Positions 1 through 12,239 of a stretch of 64,000 nucleotides of DNA are shown here, piece by piece (position 1 is the stretch's first letter; every line of letters begins with the position of its first letter). Location of the stretch: the NCBI GenBank assembly GCA_011109175.1, contig RDEW01000004.1:1697355-1761354 (forward strand), read 5' to 3'. Under the pieces are notes generated by a model. The model saw nothing but the letters and a program-made list of their open reading frames with translations. It searched no databases and had not been told where the DNA came from. A program made the position numbers and the translations under genes. Origin of the DNA: Dicyema japonicum (Eukaryota > Dicyemida > Rhombozoa > Dicyemidae).

Positions 1-1000
1 ATAAGTTTTGGGTAACAGGGAATTTTCAACTAATAATAATAGTTCTATCGTACTCAGTATCTCGAAATTACTTAAAGAGAGTAGGGAATAAGGCATAACG
101 AAAACCTTAAGTATTCATATGCTCATTGAATATGCTGAATTACCTTTAAATAACAATAGTCAATATGAATAGAACGTGACTAAATAGAAGAACGTTTTTG
201 TACTCACTGGCTTTATTTCCTAACTTTGATCTGTCATAAGTGACTGATGCAACATGCGATACAATTCCACGGCACATAAGCTTTACACCGATACACTATT
301 TAAATTTTCAACTAATTTGTGTTTAACGAGACCCAGGAATAGACCAGGTACCTTCAGCATGCAATACAGACGTCATACTTTTAAGTTAATTTAAGTTATT
401 ATTATTTAATTTAATACTGATAATTAAGTTAAGGGAATATGATACGAAGCGGTACTACTTGCCAACCGACTTTTACACAGAAAGTCTTCTACTGAAATAA
501 ATCAAACATAAACCTATCGCCAAGTAACCAGATTTCCCAGATTTATGTATCTTCCGGACTTCTGCAATTTTTAAAGACATCCCAAATATCCAGAAAGTGC
601 CTGGGAGTTCTTCCTTGAACAAACGCATAACAATTTTGTTTTTCCAGAATCATTGTCTGATGCATATTATTGCACTTTCAACTTGTTCATTTATAGGGCT
701 GTGATTTAGTAGTAAAGAGCTAATAACTTTTTCCAACTTTTCTTTTAAGGAACAAATTCTTAAATTTTTATAACCTGCTAATTTCTATTCCCGAAACCAC
801 TCGCCCACAAAGAAGTTGTGTTAAATCCCAGAAGGCGCACGAGGAGAAAATGAGAAATCTGATTAAGGCCTTCGAGATCACTTAATTAATATAGTAATTA
901 AATTAACTATTGGTGTTCTTGGGTTAATAATAATCGTTATTATTGCACGACACACTAGGCGATTATTATGTTTGGCGACGAGTCTTTCAGGAACGACACA
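1..1000. other. AT-rich stretch, no gene seen
   Basis: No open frame of useful length, no RT or transposase motif and no RNA gene can be recognised here on either strand. The sequence is AT-rich with short T/A runs. Confidence 0.5.
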
Positions 1001-1004
1001 GTAG

Positions 1005-1260
1005 TTAAAAGGGATCTTCCTACCTTTCTCCCTGACCAAATCCTCTCATCGCTAAAAATGAAGTGATGTCAGCGATGGTAGAACGTGGGACAAAAATGGA
1101 AGAGGACGGACCTACTTCCCCACCTCTCTTCGGAAGCGGAAGCCTGAAATTAAGTATTGAAAGATGGATTTGGTCGGCACAAGCAGATGTTCTCCTTTCG
1201 GTTCCTTCCTTGGACTAGTTAGTTATGACTGTTTGTGCTGAATTTACCATTGTAAGCCTG
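1005..1260 (+). repeat. Family A dispersed repeat, copy 1
   Basis: This copy shares blocks such as AATGAAGTGATG, GTGGGACAAAAATGGAAGAG and CTACTTCCCCACCTCTCTTC with copies at about 8420 (minus), 10715 (plus), 11215 (plus, partial), 32480 (minus) and 47545 (plus, partial). A frame running through the block (KNEVMSAMVERGTK, then PTSPPLFGSGSL, then RWIWSAQADVL) is open from about 1057 to 1219 and is partly kept in other copies. The family may therefore derive from a coding element. Its class is not recognised. Confidence 0.7.
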
Positions 1261-1299
1261 GAGTTAGCAATAATAATAGTCATTATTATAATAAAATCT

Positions 1300-1760
1300 T
1301 ACTTAACCATTACGAAGATGAAAGATTATTCTAATGAATATTAGTTCAAATAAGTAATTAGTCGATTTAGGGTTATAGTCAATATATCAAAATGGCAATT
1401 TGACTGGCGAGCTGTTGGTCATTTTATTCCCCATAGTATGGATAATTTATTACCCATTTGAGCAAACCATACAAAAAATTAAAAAATTCCATTGAAGTCA
1501 ATCTAAAAACCACATAATACGTTTCTCGAATTATCTAAGTATTTCTTTAGGCTTCTCATAATACGTTTCTTGAATTCGTTTTTTTGAAGTTGGCAAAACT
1601 AAGTTAAATACTTTTAGAATAAGACCACGTCAAAATAAAAAAAACATTTAAAAAATTATTGGAACATCAATTAAAGCGGAAATAAAATTAATCAGCAAAT
1701 TGGTGTAATAAGCCATTCGGAACCACATCACTAAGTAAATGAGTTAATATTTTAATGATT
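1300..1760. repeat. AT-rich repeat pair (copy 1)
   Basis: GATGAAAGATTATT, TATATCAAAATGGCAATTT and CCATTCGGAACCACATCAC recur with small changes at 2690-3310, in a different relative order. AAGTAATTAGTCGA also occurs twice inside this copy, near 1353 and 1773. No coding signal is seen. It looks like an old non-autonomous DNA element or a rearranged duplication. Confidence 0.45.
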
Positions 1761-2309
1761 TTTATTTAAAATAAGTAATTAGTCGACTTATTGTCAAACA
1801 TAATACAGTCCGATCTTGTTTTGAAAACCCAAACTACTGGGAAAACCTCTTTTTTGGGGAAATCAATTTTGAGGAGATTTTATCATTTAATAGTAACGAT
1901 GAAATTTTCTTTTAGTAATAATCCCCAAATGTGAAAATTGGTAACGAAATGTTAATATATTTGTTTAAAAGCTAATTCAATCTTGCAACAATTATTAATT
2001 TTTAAATTTATCTTTGAAAATTTTTGAAAATTGGCCATCTCATATTAACGAAGAAATGAGACAAAAAAATAACATACTAAATAATGCAACTAATATACTT
2101 GTATTCAATATTCGAACGTCGACATAATATTTTTCCAAAAAATACGACTTTACTACAGAAATGTAATCATGGGATAAGCGTTTAAAAATAATTTATTAGA
2201 TGATGAAAACAATTATAAAAATTCTGTAATTCAAATAGATGAAGTATAAAGGGATCACAATATGCAATATCATGTTTAAAAAAAGGTCTGGGACAAATTT
2301 AATAAATCA

Positions 2310-2385
2310 AAAAATGAATTCGAACCCACGATCTTAGATCCGATGTCATCAGACGTTATATTGAGTCAGAATAGAACGACAGATT
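2310..2385 (-). repeat. tRNA-like remnant or SINE head
   Basis: On the minus strand there is a B-box-like GTGGGTTCGAATTC. It is preceded by a possible anticodon arm with 5-bp stems GTCTG/CGGAT around a 7-nt loop ATGACAT, which has T at loop position 2 and GAC in the anticodon place. The T-stem does not pair properly and no sound acceptor stem is seen. I read it as a decayed tRNA or the tRNA-derived head of a SINE rather than a working tRNA gene. Confidence 0.3.
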
Positions 2386-2689
2386 TTTTTATCAAAATAA
2401 AAATCTAATGATTTATTTAGCTTTTAATACTTATTATAGTATTTTTTGCTTGATAATTAGAGCTTCCGTATTCATTGATGTCGATGTGGGACGATGATTG
2501 ATCGGAAAGGAATCCACCTCTCATTTGCAAGAAGCCTTCTGGAAAATTTCCTAGGCATGCGACCATAAATGAAATCATCCTCTTAATAGTGGTAATGCTG
2601 ACTGGTTTTTGTCAGCAGTCTATGTATAAAAGTTATTAAATCAATTAGGAACATTAACAAGAGAAGAAATTAAATTTATATGTAAAAAA

Positions 2690-3310
2690 AGTGTTTTAAT
2701 CCATTCGGAACTCATCACGTAGTGAATGAGTAAACTGATTTATCACCGCTGCATATGATACATCTCCCTCATCACATTTTTATTTATGCTCATTCTTGGT
2801 AAATATATTGAATCTACGTTCATCTTTAGTATTATCAAATTCAAAACCACAAATTAGTATTTTTTATTGCCATATTTTTATATTTAAGTTTGCCACTCTT
2901 CCCACATAGAGCTGCCATCCATATTTTCCAAATTGATCAAATTTAAATTTTTTTCTGAATATATTAAAATATTAAAAAAACAAGTAATTTTCGATTACTT
3001 TTTTCTTTAATCAGTATTATCATAAAATCTAATTTGACTTTTTGTAGATGAAAGATTATTTTAATTATAAAGATTTCGATTTCGAGTCAAGGTTAGTTAT
3101 ATCAAAATGACAATTTTAACATGAATACTGCATGTCAAAATTCTTTAAGCATTTTCCCCAGAATGATCAATGGCCATTCGATTAGGATATCATTATTTTT
3201 AATCACTGAAATCCTGATATTTTGAGGAATGTAGATCATCTAATGGAGCAGAATAGCAACCTTACGTTTTTTATAGTTGACAAATCTTAGTTAAATAAAT
3301 TTAAAATAAT
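2690..3310. repeat. AT-rich repeat pair (copy 2)
   Basis: This is the partner of 1300-1760. It contains CCATTCGGAACTCATCAC, GATGAAAGATTATT and TATATCAAAATGACAATTT. No coding capacity is recognised. Confidence 0.4.
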
Positions 3311-3844
3311 TACGAGAATTCCCTGGGGATGGGAGTGGGTGTGAATCGGATTAATGTATGGCACCGGCTCAGCTGAACGTTGACACCTATGTCTATATTA
3401 CTACTCTTGCCGACGGAGCGCAGGAAGTACCTCCCGCAATTTAGCTCCCATAGGATATTAGAAACAAAAGTCACGAATAAAAAAGAAGCGTCTGATGCAT
3501 GAAATATTCTTGTTAGCCTAAAATTAAAGGAACTAGGAATATCTGGCAGAAACATGCATTAATAGTTAATGTGATTCTATTTTGCTATAAACTGTTTGTT
3601 TTTAGGACTGAAAATTAGATTTGAGCTAACAGAACAACTAATTAATGTATTTATTTTGGGGAAGAACAGACTTCCAATTACTTGACACAAATGTAGCATA
3701 ACATTGGAAGAGAAAGAAATAAAACTAAGAAAAATCTTGGACCAACTAGTTAATAGAAAGTATCGAACTCGTAGAGTACCAGTAGTGACATATTAATTTG
3801 AGATATTTATTTAAAACTAAGAATCACAGATATATTAAAAAGAT

Positions 3845-3930
3845 GCGTGGCTGTCAGGTAATCCCGACCTTCTTTAGCATCCGACTCATCCTTTCACGGT
3901 GTTCGTCCCGAGAACAGACGTATTTTTTGT
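3845..3930 (-). mobile_element. LINE 3' end fragment (C-terminal peptide)
   Basis: The minus strand reads EHRERMSRMLKKVGIT then stop. This matches the C-terminal peptide and stop (KMRxLLExxGIT pattern) seen in the LINE tails at 12.6, 44.4, 50.5, 54.2 and 55.2 kb. It is a 5'-truncated copy with no RT left. Confidence 0.5.
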
Positions 3931-4289
3931 ATGTACGGGACACTTTACTGAATTTCGGAGATAACAATCGGACTCTCGTTCCCCTCACAAGTTCCTCAAA
4001 TGGAGATGGTATTAACCGTTGGGAAGACCTTTGATAGTAACTTATAACTATAAATTCAATTTTGATTTATTAGCAGACAATTAAAAAAATTGTTAATTTC
4101 AAATAATTTCACCAATAACCATCAGTTAATCTTATGGAAGATGATAGAGCTGGCACGTTTGTCTCAAAAAGAACAAACTCCTTCGTTTTGGCTTTTTAGC
4201 GTGTGTGTGGAATAATTAAAAACGTTAAAGAATTGTGAGATAACAAATAACTCAAATTTTCTATTGCTCTATCCATAATGTTGACAGTG

Positions 4290-4525
4290 AGACGCAATGC
4301 AACGAATGCCGAGCAAAAGGCCTGATAGCACTTAATTCAAATCTCGCCCATGTACTTTTCAGCTGAAGGTTTCACTCATCTACGAGGCTTTGGCTTGAAT
4401 ATTGATACATCACTGCGGAACTGGATCGTCTATAAGGGTCTCAGACAACAAAAAAGCTGTTAAGCATTCTTTGGTTTTCCCTCATCTATTAGTAATGATA
4501 GCTGTTCTTTACTTAAATAAAGTGT
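4290..4525 (+). repeat. SINE copy, degraded
   Basis: Collinear with the better copy at 31030-31315. It shares TTCAAATCTCGCC (decayed B-box region), GAAGGTTTCACTCATCTACG, CACTGCGGAACTGGAT, AAGCATTCTTTGGTT and CTGTTCTTTACTTAAATAAA. The tRNA-like head is strongly eroded. Confidence 0.6.
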
Positions 4526-4739
4526 CTTGCCTGGGGGGAGCTCCTGTTTAGTGTTCGAAGCATAGTCTGACATTGAAACTTGAATTTGTAAAAAGGGTAG
4601 AATTAACAGACTGGGAGTACGATAAAGACAGGCATTATTAGAAAAGTGAGGGTATGAGATCCTGCTTGGCATTTCATTTAACTGAATTAATAATTCTAAC
4701 AGATGGACATACTCTAATAAATTCATTATAATTAATTCG

Positions 4740-5950
4740 TAAAAAGACTATATGGTTTCGTGGAAATTTGAAAGATAATTTAATAAAAAATTGTAATTTT
4801 TTGGTTCAAGAGGTCGCTTAAAAGGATACATTATTTGGTCTTAAAATTTATCAACCTGATTTCAAAATTTCTGCAATACTAGATAAGATTTCTGTAGTTA
4901 AAGTTGTTTATCAATGAACAGCTGATTCACGTGCAAACCATTTTCAGCCTATTGAAGCTGTTTTAGATATGAACACAAATCCGTAGGATGTATCCTAACA
5001 AATATAAATTCATTCTAAAACTAATATTAAGATAAAAATAATTTTATAAATGTTACTTTCAATTTGTGTAATTAATCAATTCATGAAATGACTGAAAATT
5101 TATGTTTAATTCAGTCAATTCATGAAATGACTGATTACACGAATTGACTGCAACATATATTGGAATATCTGATGAGAGAAGTAGAAGGTGTCGGAATTTT
5201 GATCAGAACAATGCTAAACTCGCATAATCCAAGAGAACTTGGAATTTTAAAAAGTAGGCGAAATTTGCTCGACGTGAATTTTGAACGTCTCAGTATATAG
5301 TCTATATTTTAAATTAATTAGATACCTATTGACATCTTGTTCTTTCTTGCTGAAAAAACGCTGCGAGATTCGATATTTTTTGTTAATTTTAGTTAAGTTT
5401 TTTTTCAAGTGCGCTTATTCCATCGCTTTTCTATGTACTTGAGCGATGTTTTACATAGCATATAAAGAGCGTGTTATTTCTCTCTTGAAATGTTAAAGGG
5501 AGCAGGGATCAAGATTGCTTTACACAAACTGCTCGACGAGACTTTAGACGAAGATGAAGATTGGGTATTGATGTCGATCTAAGAAGTAACAGAGAAAAAA
5601 TAGCGAACTTCCTTTATTCATACATAGCATCGCAAATGAATCAGAAGAGGGATCCGAGGTCGCAGGAGGAGATTCAAAGTTGTGCCAGGACTTGTGCTAC
5701 AGAAAGATAAGAATACGCTCTTTACTTTCCTTTGGAAATAAAGTTCGTTAAAAGTTAAAGTAGTTCAGAAACGGAAGAAAAAAAAACTAACAGTACGCAA
5801 TTTATTTACCAGCCGTCCTTTAAAATAAAGGAAACCGGTGGCTAACAGAAAAGTCATAACCAAGAGCGGACGCTCTCAGAGATCCATCAGATGTATTTGA
5901 TGAGTAGCAGAACTCGAAAGCGGACTCGAACAAGAAAAGAGGTAGTCCAT
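4740..5950. other. Non-coding stretch with small direct/inverted repeats
   Basis: No gene is recognised. Between 5070 and 5150 the motif CAATTCATGAAATGACTGA occurs twice, and GTGTAATTAATCAATTC meets a near-inverted GATTACACGAATTGACTG. This allows a hairpin of about 75 nt. Confidence 0.4.
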
Positions 5951-5959
5951 CTTCTACTT

Positions 5960-6563
5960 CATTGGTTCTTAATGGGGACGCTGTAACATATTAGGGGGGG
6001 GGGGCTGGAATTTTAATTTTTTTTAATTTTTGTACAAAATATTTGCATTATGTATTAAAATCATTTGTCACTTGCTGTTCTAGTTAATTCTATTTTTCTT
6101 GTGTTTACTTTTCTAAAAAATTATTTACTGATATAACATACTATTGGAGATTACTTCATGTTACCAACTGTCAAAGAAATTCTTGATTTAATGATTGATA
6201 GTGATTCTGATCAAATAATTTCATAAATTCCTCTCAGCAATGATTAGTCTCTTCCAGAATTGATGAAATGGCATTAGATATTAAAAAAACCTTATGCTCA
6301 TTGTTAAGATAACAATTTTTTTTAATTCAGATTGATGAATCAACATGTAATGATAGTGTTGCACTATTATTAATTAACGTACGTTATATCAATCAAAGTG
6401 ATGCCATTCATGAAGAATTTTTATTTTCTGAACCCCTTCAACTCGACACAATAGACTTAACAAGTTTTTATATAAATTATACCTTGAAGGGGCGCTGAAA
6501 TTTTGAAGCTTCAAAAATTGTATCAAAAGGGGACGCTGACTTAAAAAAGGTTAAGAACCACAG
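5960..6563 (+). mobile_element. hAT (ZBED/SCAND3-type) element, internally deleted
   Basis: The ends are CATTGGTTCTTAA on the left and TTAAGAACCACAG on the right, with subterminal GGGGACGCTG repeated in direct and inverted sense. The flanks TTCTACTT and TTCTAATC are compatible with an eroded 8-bp target duplication. About 6230-6480 encodes a decayed transposase segment on the plus strand: QIDESTCNDSVALLLINVRY followed by EEFLFSEPLQLDT. These are typical of ZBED5/SCAND3-like hAT transposases (DEST block and LLF block). Only about 100 codons survive and they are broken. Confidence 0.7.
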
Positions 6564-7124
6564 TTCTAATCGAATAGAAAGCAGAAAAATCAAAATTGTT
6601 AGGGCAATGTCTGATTCTGTTAAAATTCAACTGTAAATCCGTATGTTACCGCAACGGAGGTGCGCCAAGTAGACACGAACTTCCCGTGGTGGAGAAACTT
6701 CGCTTCTGTTAATGTTCGGTGCAAGACGTCCTAAAAACAAGGATCCTATATGACTAGATTCTTGTGATCAAAGAAAACATAGAGATACTGCATTTACACT
6801 TTACAAAAAGATTGATGATGTCCACAAAGTAAGCGGAAGAGGATCACACTTTAATATTTTATTAAAAGCAACTATTTAAGAAGGAGATATCTGGAAATTT
6901 GACCGTAGGGGCTCGTATTGTGCGGATAGACATATTTATTACAAAATATATTTTTTATTACATAAAGTTACAAAATTTATTTTTTAATTTTTAAAATATA
7001 TAAAATTATTAAGTAAATTTGAAAATTATTTAAGTCAAGTTGTGCCTTATAGTTCTTCTTAGTGAACAGACATCTAGGTAGACAATACAATAAAAGGACT
7101 GATTTAACAACTCAACAACTCAAG

Positions 7125-7235
7125 ACCAAGGTAAAACCAAACTAATTATCACGTGATCCCGATGCATTCTAACAGCGACCTCATCTTAGTCCGGAGTTCT
7201 TCCACCGTGCCCGTTCATGAACGTACATGTTCATA
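7125..7235 (-). mobile_element. LINE 3' tail
   Basis: Reverse-complement copy of the shared LINE end. On the plus strand it reads AAGACCAAGGTAAAACC and then ATCACGTGATCCCGATGCAT. The same block stands at 12545 in the opposite orientation. Confidence 0.6.
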
Positions 7236-7567
7236 ATATAATCAACCAATGAATTTGAAAGCGATCTCTTTCACGTGATCATGACCAGGATCGAGGAAGA
7301 CCTAAACAAGAAAAACACGTGGTAAAGCATAAAAAAGTCGAACTAACAACAGAAAAGGTAGAAATGGAGACTTTACATACTTTTAGTTGAGGAGAATCCC
7401 AAGTAACACACCAAATACTGAAAGAAATGAAGTAAGAATTCATAAAATTCCTTGCATCTTTACTTTTAATATAAGATTTTTACTTATTTTTAGTAAATAT
7501 ATTATCGAGTTGGGCTAAAGCCTATCACTGCGAGGATATTGGCTGAGCTTATTTAGATAAGGCACCC

Positions 7568-8312
7568 ATGAAAACGGCGTCCTCCATAGATGAGGACACT
7601 CACAAGTCTGCCATAAACATCGGGGAAACTCAACGATTTTTGAAAATGAAGGAAAGGATGAAAACGTTGAAATAAACAGATTAAAGATGAACTACTCGTT
7701 GGTCTTGGTTTATATTTTAGACACGTACAAACACTGGGAAACGTGGAGGATTAAAGTCCCCTGAGTTGACTTTTTTTTGGGGGATCAGAAGAGGCTGCTG
7801 CTCAAAAAGTAGTTTCCTCCCAATGAAGGAAATTAGATATCTCTCCACCTAAACAATAATTTAAAGAAGGAACAATTTCATGAGCTTGGAGATCTCAACG
7901 GCACCACTACGGAGAATGAAAATCTCCCATTCAAAGTAGGACTGGTCATTGATGGCGTCAGTGAATTTTGAAAGGAACTCAGTTGTACTCAAATTCACCA
8001 AACTCTCAGTATTGAGAGTTTTGTCATTCCAAAAGAAAGCGACGACACTGAGGAAATCTTGCTAGTAAATAAATGATCAGTGTGAAAAAAGACTCTAGTA
8101 CTGAGGAAGAAGCAGTAAAGTTGAGGAAACCAACGTTTATTCATTTTAATGATTCTAAGTTATTTTTTGTCATTGAACCGTCGCTTAATTTTGGATTGTC
8201 TGGACTTTTCAATTTAGCTTTACAGAAGGGTTTGCCCTATTTGTTAATTTTAGGGTATATCAAACGGGAAGTCAATGAGAATGAACCGGAAATATCAGAG
8301 GATGCGAAGTAA
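7568..8312 (+). pseudogene. Unrecognised coding remnants
   Basis: Several protein-like frames follow one another. An ATG frame at 7568 (MKTASSIDEDTHKS) has about 47 codons. An overlapping frame from about 7600 includes NYSLVLVYILDTYKHWETW. At about 7788 a frame reads EEAAAQK, and a possible 28-nt intron at 7809-7836 (GTAGTT to AATTAG) would join it to ISLHLNNN and then KVGLVIDGVSEF. The last frame (8073-8312, 79 codons) contains SLNFGLSGLFNLALQKGLP and an acidic tail. Stops, mostly TGA, interrupt the series. The family is unknown to me. It could be a decayed host gene or a patchwork. Confidence 0.25.
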
Positions 8313-8419
8313 ATTTGTTCAAAGAATTTTTCTGATAAAATTAGGCGTTTTGAGTATTATTTCTCTTTAATGTTATGAGGGAGATTCGAAGCAAAGAAAA
8401 AGAGAGACCCTATTTGTAA

Positions 8420-8550
8420 GAATCTGTTAACCACAGGCTTAATATCTGGTAAGCCCAGCACAATCAGTCGCAACTAATTAATCCAAGGAAGGAACCTAAG
8501 GGAGCACTTGTGCTGTCCAATTCTATCCTCCAATAGTCCTTCATTTCACT
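8420..8550 (-). repeat. Family A copy 2 (partial)
   Basis: Minus-strand copy of the 3' part of family A. On the plus strand it reads GGTAAGCCCAGCACAATCAG, CCAAGGAAGGAACC and GAGCACTTGTGCTG, matching 32500-32580 closely. Confidence 0.65.
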
Positions 8551-8659
8551 TTTTTTTATGTAAATCGATGTTTCAAGAGAAAAGGTCTTAAGGGACTATT
8601 ATGCCTGAGAAAGTTACGTCTCGAAAAAAATAAAATGTTTTATGCATTCATAGATATAT

Positions 8660-9000
8660 CCTTATGTATGAATGCAAGGGATGGTTTTTCCCTAGGAAAA
8701 GGAATCGCATCTTAAGACGCACGAGTGGAGAAGAGAGCAGTCCTGTAAGTCGATTACGTGAGTCTATCCAACGTCGACGAGATGAAAGACTCAGGAGACA
8801 TTAAAACCGAGTTTTTGAACGAAGTTTGTGATGCACATGCGAACCATGGTCCGAATCTTTTTAGTCATAAATTGACACAACTTGAGGATGAATTTTAGAA
8901 TTTGTTGGAATGTGAATTTTCGAACATGAAGAAAGTGCTTTGATGGCTGCTCTTGTTCCAGCTTCGATCGACATTTAACGAGAGGCTGATCACTTCTACT
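8660..9000 (+). other. Two short unrecognised open frames
   Basis: A frame near 8700-8805 reads RILRRTSGEESSPVSR and then an arginine-rich stretch. A second frame from ATG at 8782 (MKDSGDIKTEFLNEVCD) stops at 8898 and stays protein-like beyond the stop. There is no recognisable domain and they may be chance. Confidence 0.15.
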
Positions 9001-9474
9001 TCCAGTTTCGAGAATTTTAGACTGATCACCTCTACTTCCCTGGTCAGACTATGTGCCTCTCGTATTCGGTTGAAGATGGGATTATCGGGGATATGGATTC
9101 CTTCGTAAAAGAACGAGCGTTATTCCTAATTGCGGCAGCCATAGACTCCTTCCCATGATCACCTCTATTTACTCCAGTTTTTTTTCCAATCTGCATTAAA
9201 AATTAATTTAAAAATTGACCAATTAATAAGAATAGGTTTTTTCTTAGAAAATTTGTCGACTTGGCCATGTTTCTACCTTGAGCTTACAGGAAAACTATAA
9301 TCAAATTATTTTCGTTTAATAAGTGCAGTCATCGCTTCATACGAATCAGGGATTACGGAAAAGTTGGTTAGGAACATTTCGAAATGTAATATATTATCTT
9401 TTAAAGATGTCTTTCATAGACTAGATTTTAATTAATTTAATAAAAAATTTTTTTAAATGAAATGCAACGATTAA

Positions 9475-9760
9475 TGACGCGTGGCGCCATGTGGTGCTTC
9501 GTGGCTAATTGATTAAAGTTTCTGTTTTTGAGCGTCTGTTCCTAATTCACTTGATTAGTGTGCGTCATGTGGTTCGCCTTGTATGGTGGCGTCAGATACA
9601 AGTCAAAGTGTATCCAAAAAGAACCATTTGTTAAGACCATCCAGAGAAGTTCCCCCTGGACAGCTTTTACTACACATCCAGGAATTTTTCCGGTGGAGAG
9701 AATGCGCAGGAATGCAGTTGAAACACTGAGAAAAGATGCGGAGAATATTTAGGGGGGCTG
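9475..9760 (+). repeat. Family C motif and adjoining short ORF
   Basis: GTGGCGCCATGTGGTGCT(T/A)CGTGG recurs near 43003 and, slightly changed, near 53795 (CCCCATGTGGTGCTACGTGG). A 64-codon ORF (9558-9752; contains SPWTAFTTHPGIFPVERMRR) follows. I cannot assign it to a family. Confidence 0.4.
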
Positions 9761-9769
9761 GGATCACCT

Positions 9770-10700
9770 GAATTTGGTTATTTTAGATATATCGGTGATT
9801 TTGGTTCAATAAATTAAACTAAGCAATTTTGCTAGTTATGGTTCATGAGTATGGTGCAATTATTGATGCGATTAAAAGATCTTCTGAGGTATTACTAATT
9901 TAACCCTTCAGATTACCACTGAAGTACAAGCCTAAGATATTCCACTACCTCCTGCAAAAAAGGTCTGCATTGGACGGAATAGGTCTCCATTCAATGTTTA
10001 CTCTATACCCGCCGTTGCTTGTCTAGAGAGTTCAGGATATCAACGCCAAACGTTTGTTGTAGAATAAACTAGATTTCCTTTGACGGAGATGTCAAATGAG
10101 AAACCGAAATATGGTGAGGTCCTCGAAAATATCATAACACGTGGTTATGTTCACCCTTAAAGACAAATATAGTACTAGGATGAAATTGTCAACATATAAA
10201 TCACGTCCAGAGGGAAACAAACTGCCGCGTTTACATCGAATCAGATTTTGCTGACTGACTGTAATAGAGCCGAGGGGGATCTTCATACATTCTGGCGGCG
10301 ATAGTGGGACACAGGAATAATGTCATGTTACTCTTACCTAGGACAGAGAGAAAACTTTCCACAGACGGGAAGGGGATATTACGGTGGCAAGATGGAAGAT
10401 ACTCACATCAGTCTGCGACGGTCGAGCAGACTCCCCGTGAGCTTGATAAGTAGGAAACAGTCGACTGGTAGCGTTATTGTGAATGTTAATTAGAATGATT
10501 TTTTCGTCTTTGAACTGTTTTGTCGTTGTTGCTTCTTTGTTGTTATTTCTTTTAATTTTTTGGCTTAAGCATTCGTTGTAGTGAAACATGTTGATCGTTG
10601 ATACACAGAAAAGTATTGATGACCAACAACTAATAAATGTACCCAGTTCACAAGGTCGCAGATGCAGACTTTCTACGAACCAATGCTAATGTCATATCTC
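9770..10700. other. No recognisable gene
   Basis: ORFs of 60-83 codons occur on the minus strand (10092-10286, 10338-10589), but they show no domain or composition that argues for coding. Confidence 0.4.
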
Positions 10701-10714
10701 GTCAAACAGATTGC

Positions 10715-10975
10715 ACCCGTGAGGGGACGAGTCCTTCTTCATGACACAATAGTTAAAAGGGATCTTCTAATTTCTCGATGACCAATTCCTCTGGAGAATA
10801 TTACATTATGAAAACTCTTATGTCGAAGAATGAAGTGATGGCAGCGATGGTAGGCCGTGTGATAAAATTGGAAAGTCTGCAAAAGCAGATGTTCTCCTTC
10901 TCCTTGGATTAATTAGTTATCAATATTTGTGTGTGCTTACTAAAACTTGTAAGCCTGGGGTAATAAATAATAATG
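10715..10975 (+). repeat. Family A copy 3
   Basis: It carries ACACAATAGTTAAAAGGGAT, AATGAAGTGATGGCAGCGAT, AAAGCAGATGTTCTCC and TTGTAAGCCTGGGGT in the same order as copy 1. The middle (the ACCTACTTCCCCACC block) is missing. That block occurs separately at 11215-11330. Confidence 0.7.
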
Positions 10976-11214
10976 CCAACCAATCCAGAATCTATGGCAA
11001 GGAAAGAAAACATTTAGTTTCTGCAGTTTGAAAACCCCTCAAATAAAGTGGGGGTAGCAAATGTTTTTTATGCTTTCTTGGCATTGGGCGTTACATGAAA
11101 CATGTAGATCACGCAACGTCACTTTAGCACACAAGAGATGATAAGTAACATAGGAAAGAAAGAGCAATCTTAGAGCGAGTAGGTAATATCTATGTATATC
11201 TACTGCTCCTCATA

Positions 11215-11330
11215 CGATCGTATATAGGCTGGCCTACTTCTCCACCTCTCTCCGGAAACAGAAGTCTGTAATGGACTATCAGAAGACTGATTTGGTCAGT
11301 TTAAGTAATGGAAACATTATCTACTCCTTA
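11215..11330 (+). repeat. Family A copy 4 (middle block)
   Basis: CCTACTTCTCCACCTCTCTC and AGACTGATTTGGTCAG match the middle block of family A copy 1. Confidence 0.55.
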
Positions 11331-11424
11331 TCGGAAGGGAAGTATATTATTTGCCTTCATGTATTTTTTACAGCGAAATTCCATTAATTTAAAATGCAAA
11401 TTATAATATCAAAAATAACTAAAT

Positions 11425-11520
11425 TAATCTAACGAGCATGAATCCCCTGAGTGTGTCCTCTAATAATAGCTATCAAGATACGCTCTCGAACTATGGAGAT
11501 AAATCCGAGGATAAAATGTT
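11425..11520 (-). mobile_element. REL-2 retrotransposon 3' end fragment
   Basis: On the plus strand AATAGCTATCAAGATACGCT is the complement of the conserved RERISLAIVRGN-type end of the REL-2 elements (compare 25090-25130 and 36567-36600). Confidence 0.5.
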
Positions 11521-11599
11521 TCCTTTAATGTTGTTTAATTCACTGGCATCTTTATAAAAATTAGAAAGCCTCATAGGGAAGAAATTTGTGGTAAAATTA

Positions 11600-12215
11600 A
11601 TTTATCAGGTTAATTGGAGGTCTTGCGGGGAAGCGGAAGGGTGAACTTAGAATGACGCTATGGCTTTTCCAGAATATTAGGCTAGAGACTGAGAGGCAAC
11701 TCCCATTCCGTGTTCAATAATTTTAAAATTGTAAACTCTTGCAATTTTAGTCAATGGTTGAAATTTTTTGCAATTATTTTTTCAAATCCTGTTCGAGGAT
11801 TACTCATGGAAGCAAGCCACACTCCACTGAGACTCGGAGGACTTGGAATTCGGAACCCTGTAGACCTTTCTGTCCCATTATACCTATCATCGCTAGTGAC
11901 CTGTAACCTCCATGTCAAGACGATTCTACACTCTCTATTTGAATTCTCTATTGGCAAAAACGTCGGCCATGCTCGTGAGGCCTGGAGCCGCACTTATCAG
12001 CTTCTCCTGCCTTTCTCGTTCAATCAGTGGGGCTTGAACGATGCTATATGCTGGAATTCTTTCAAAGATTTGCTTGTGTCATCTAGCCAACACCGCCGTG
12101 CCTGTTTGTTGTTAAGGGCGTCTTCCGAGACCGGTTCCTGCTCAACACCATTCCCAATGGAGTTATGGGTACCTTCCTGGATGATATTAGGATCTCAGAA
12201 AACATTCTATTGAAA
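11600..12215 (+). mobile_element. REL-2 retrotransposon fragment (post-RT region)
   Basis: The open frame 11710-12213 (167 codons) contains PLRLGGLGIRNPVDLSVPLY and SSQHRRACLLLRASSETGS. These are equivalent to the post-RT region of the 25-27.5 kb element (ACGGLGLSLPSDVALGAYLS) and to the HRRACIL segment at 28.7 kb. The catalytic RT core is absent. A sequence at 11645 (GGGTGAACTTAGAATGACG) recurs at 19533 in another REL-2 piece. Confidence 0.65.
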
Positions 12216-12239
12216 TGAGAGAAGAAAACTGAACGTATT

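Noticed and set aside
3310-3555. 81-codon minus-strand frame
   Set aside because: No domain, no splice signals, composition not distinct from surrounding AT-rich repeats.
5990-6004. Run of ten G as a telomere or G-quadruplex landmark
   Set aside because: It is an isolated homopolymer inside the hAT element's end, with no repeat pattern.
7809-7836. Intron rescuing the 7.6-8.3 kb frames into one gene
   Set aside because: The 28-nt segment joins two frames locally, but stops before and after remain, so I could not build a complete gene.
10715-10760. Hammerhead-like ribozyme in family A (GGGGACGAGTCC)
   Set aside because: The obligatory CTGATGA and GAAA core strings are absent in the right spacing.
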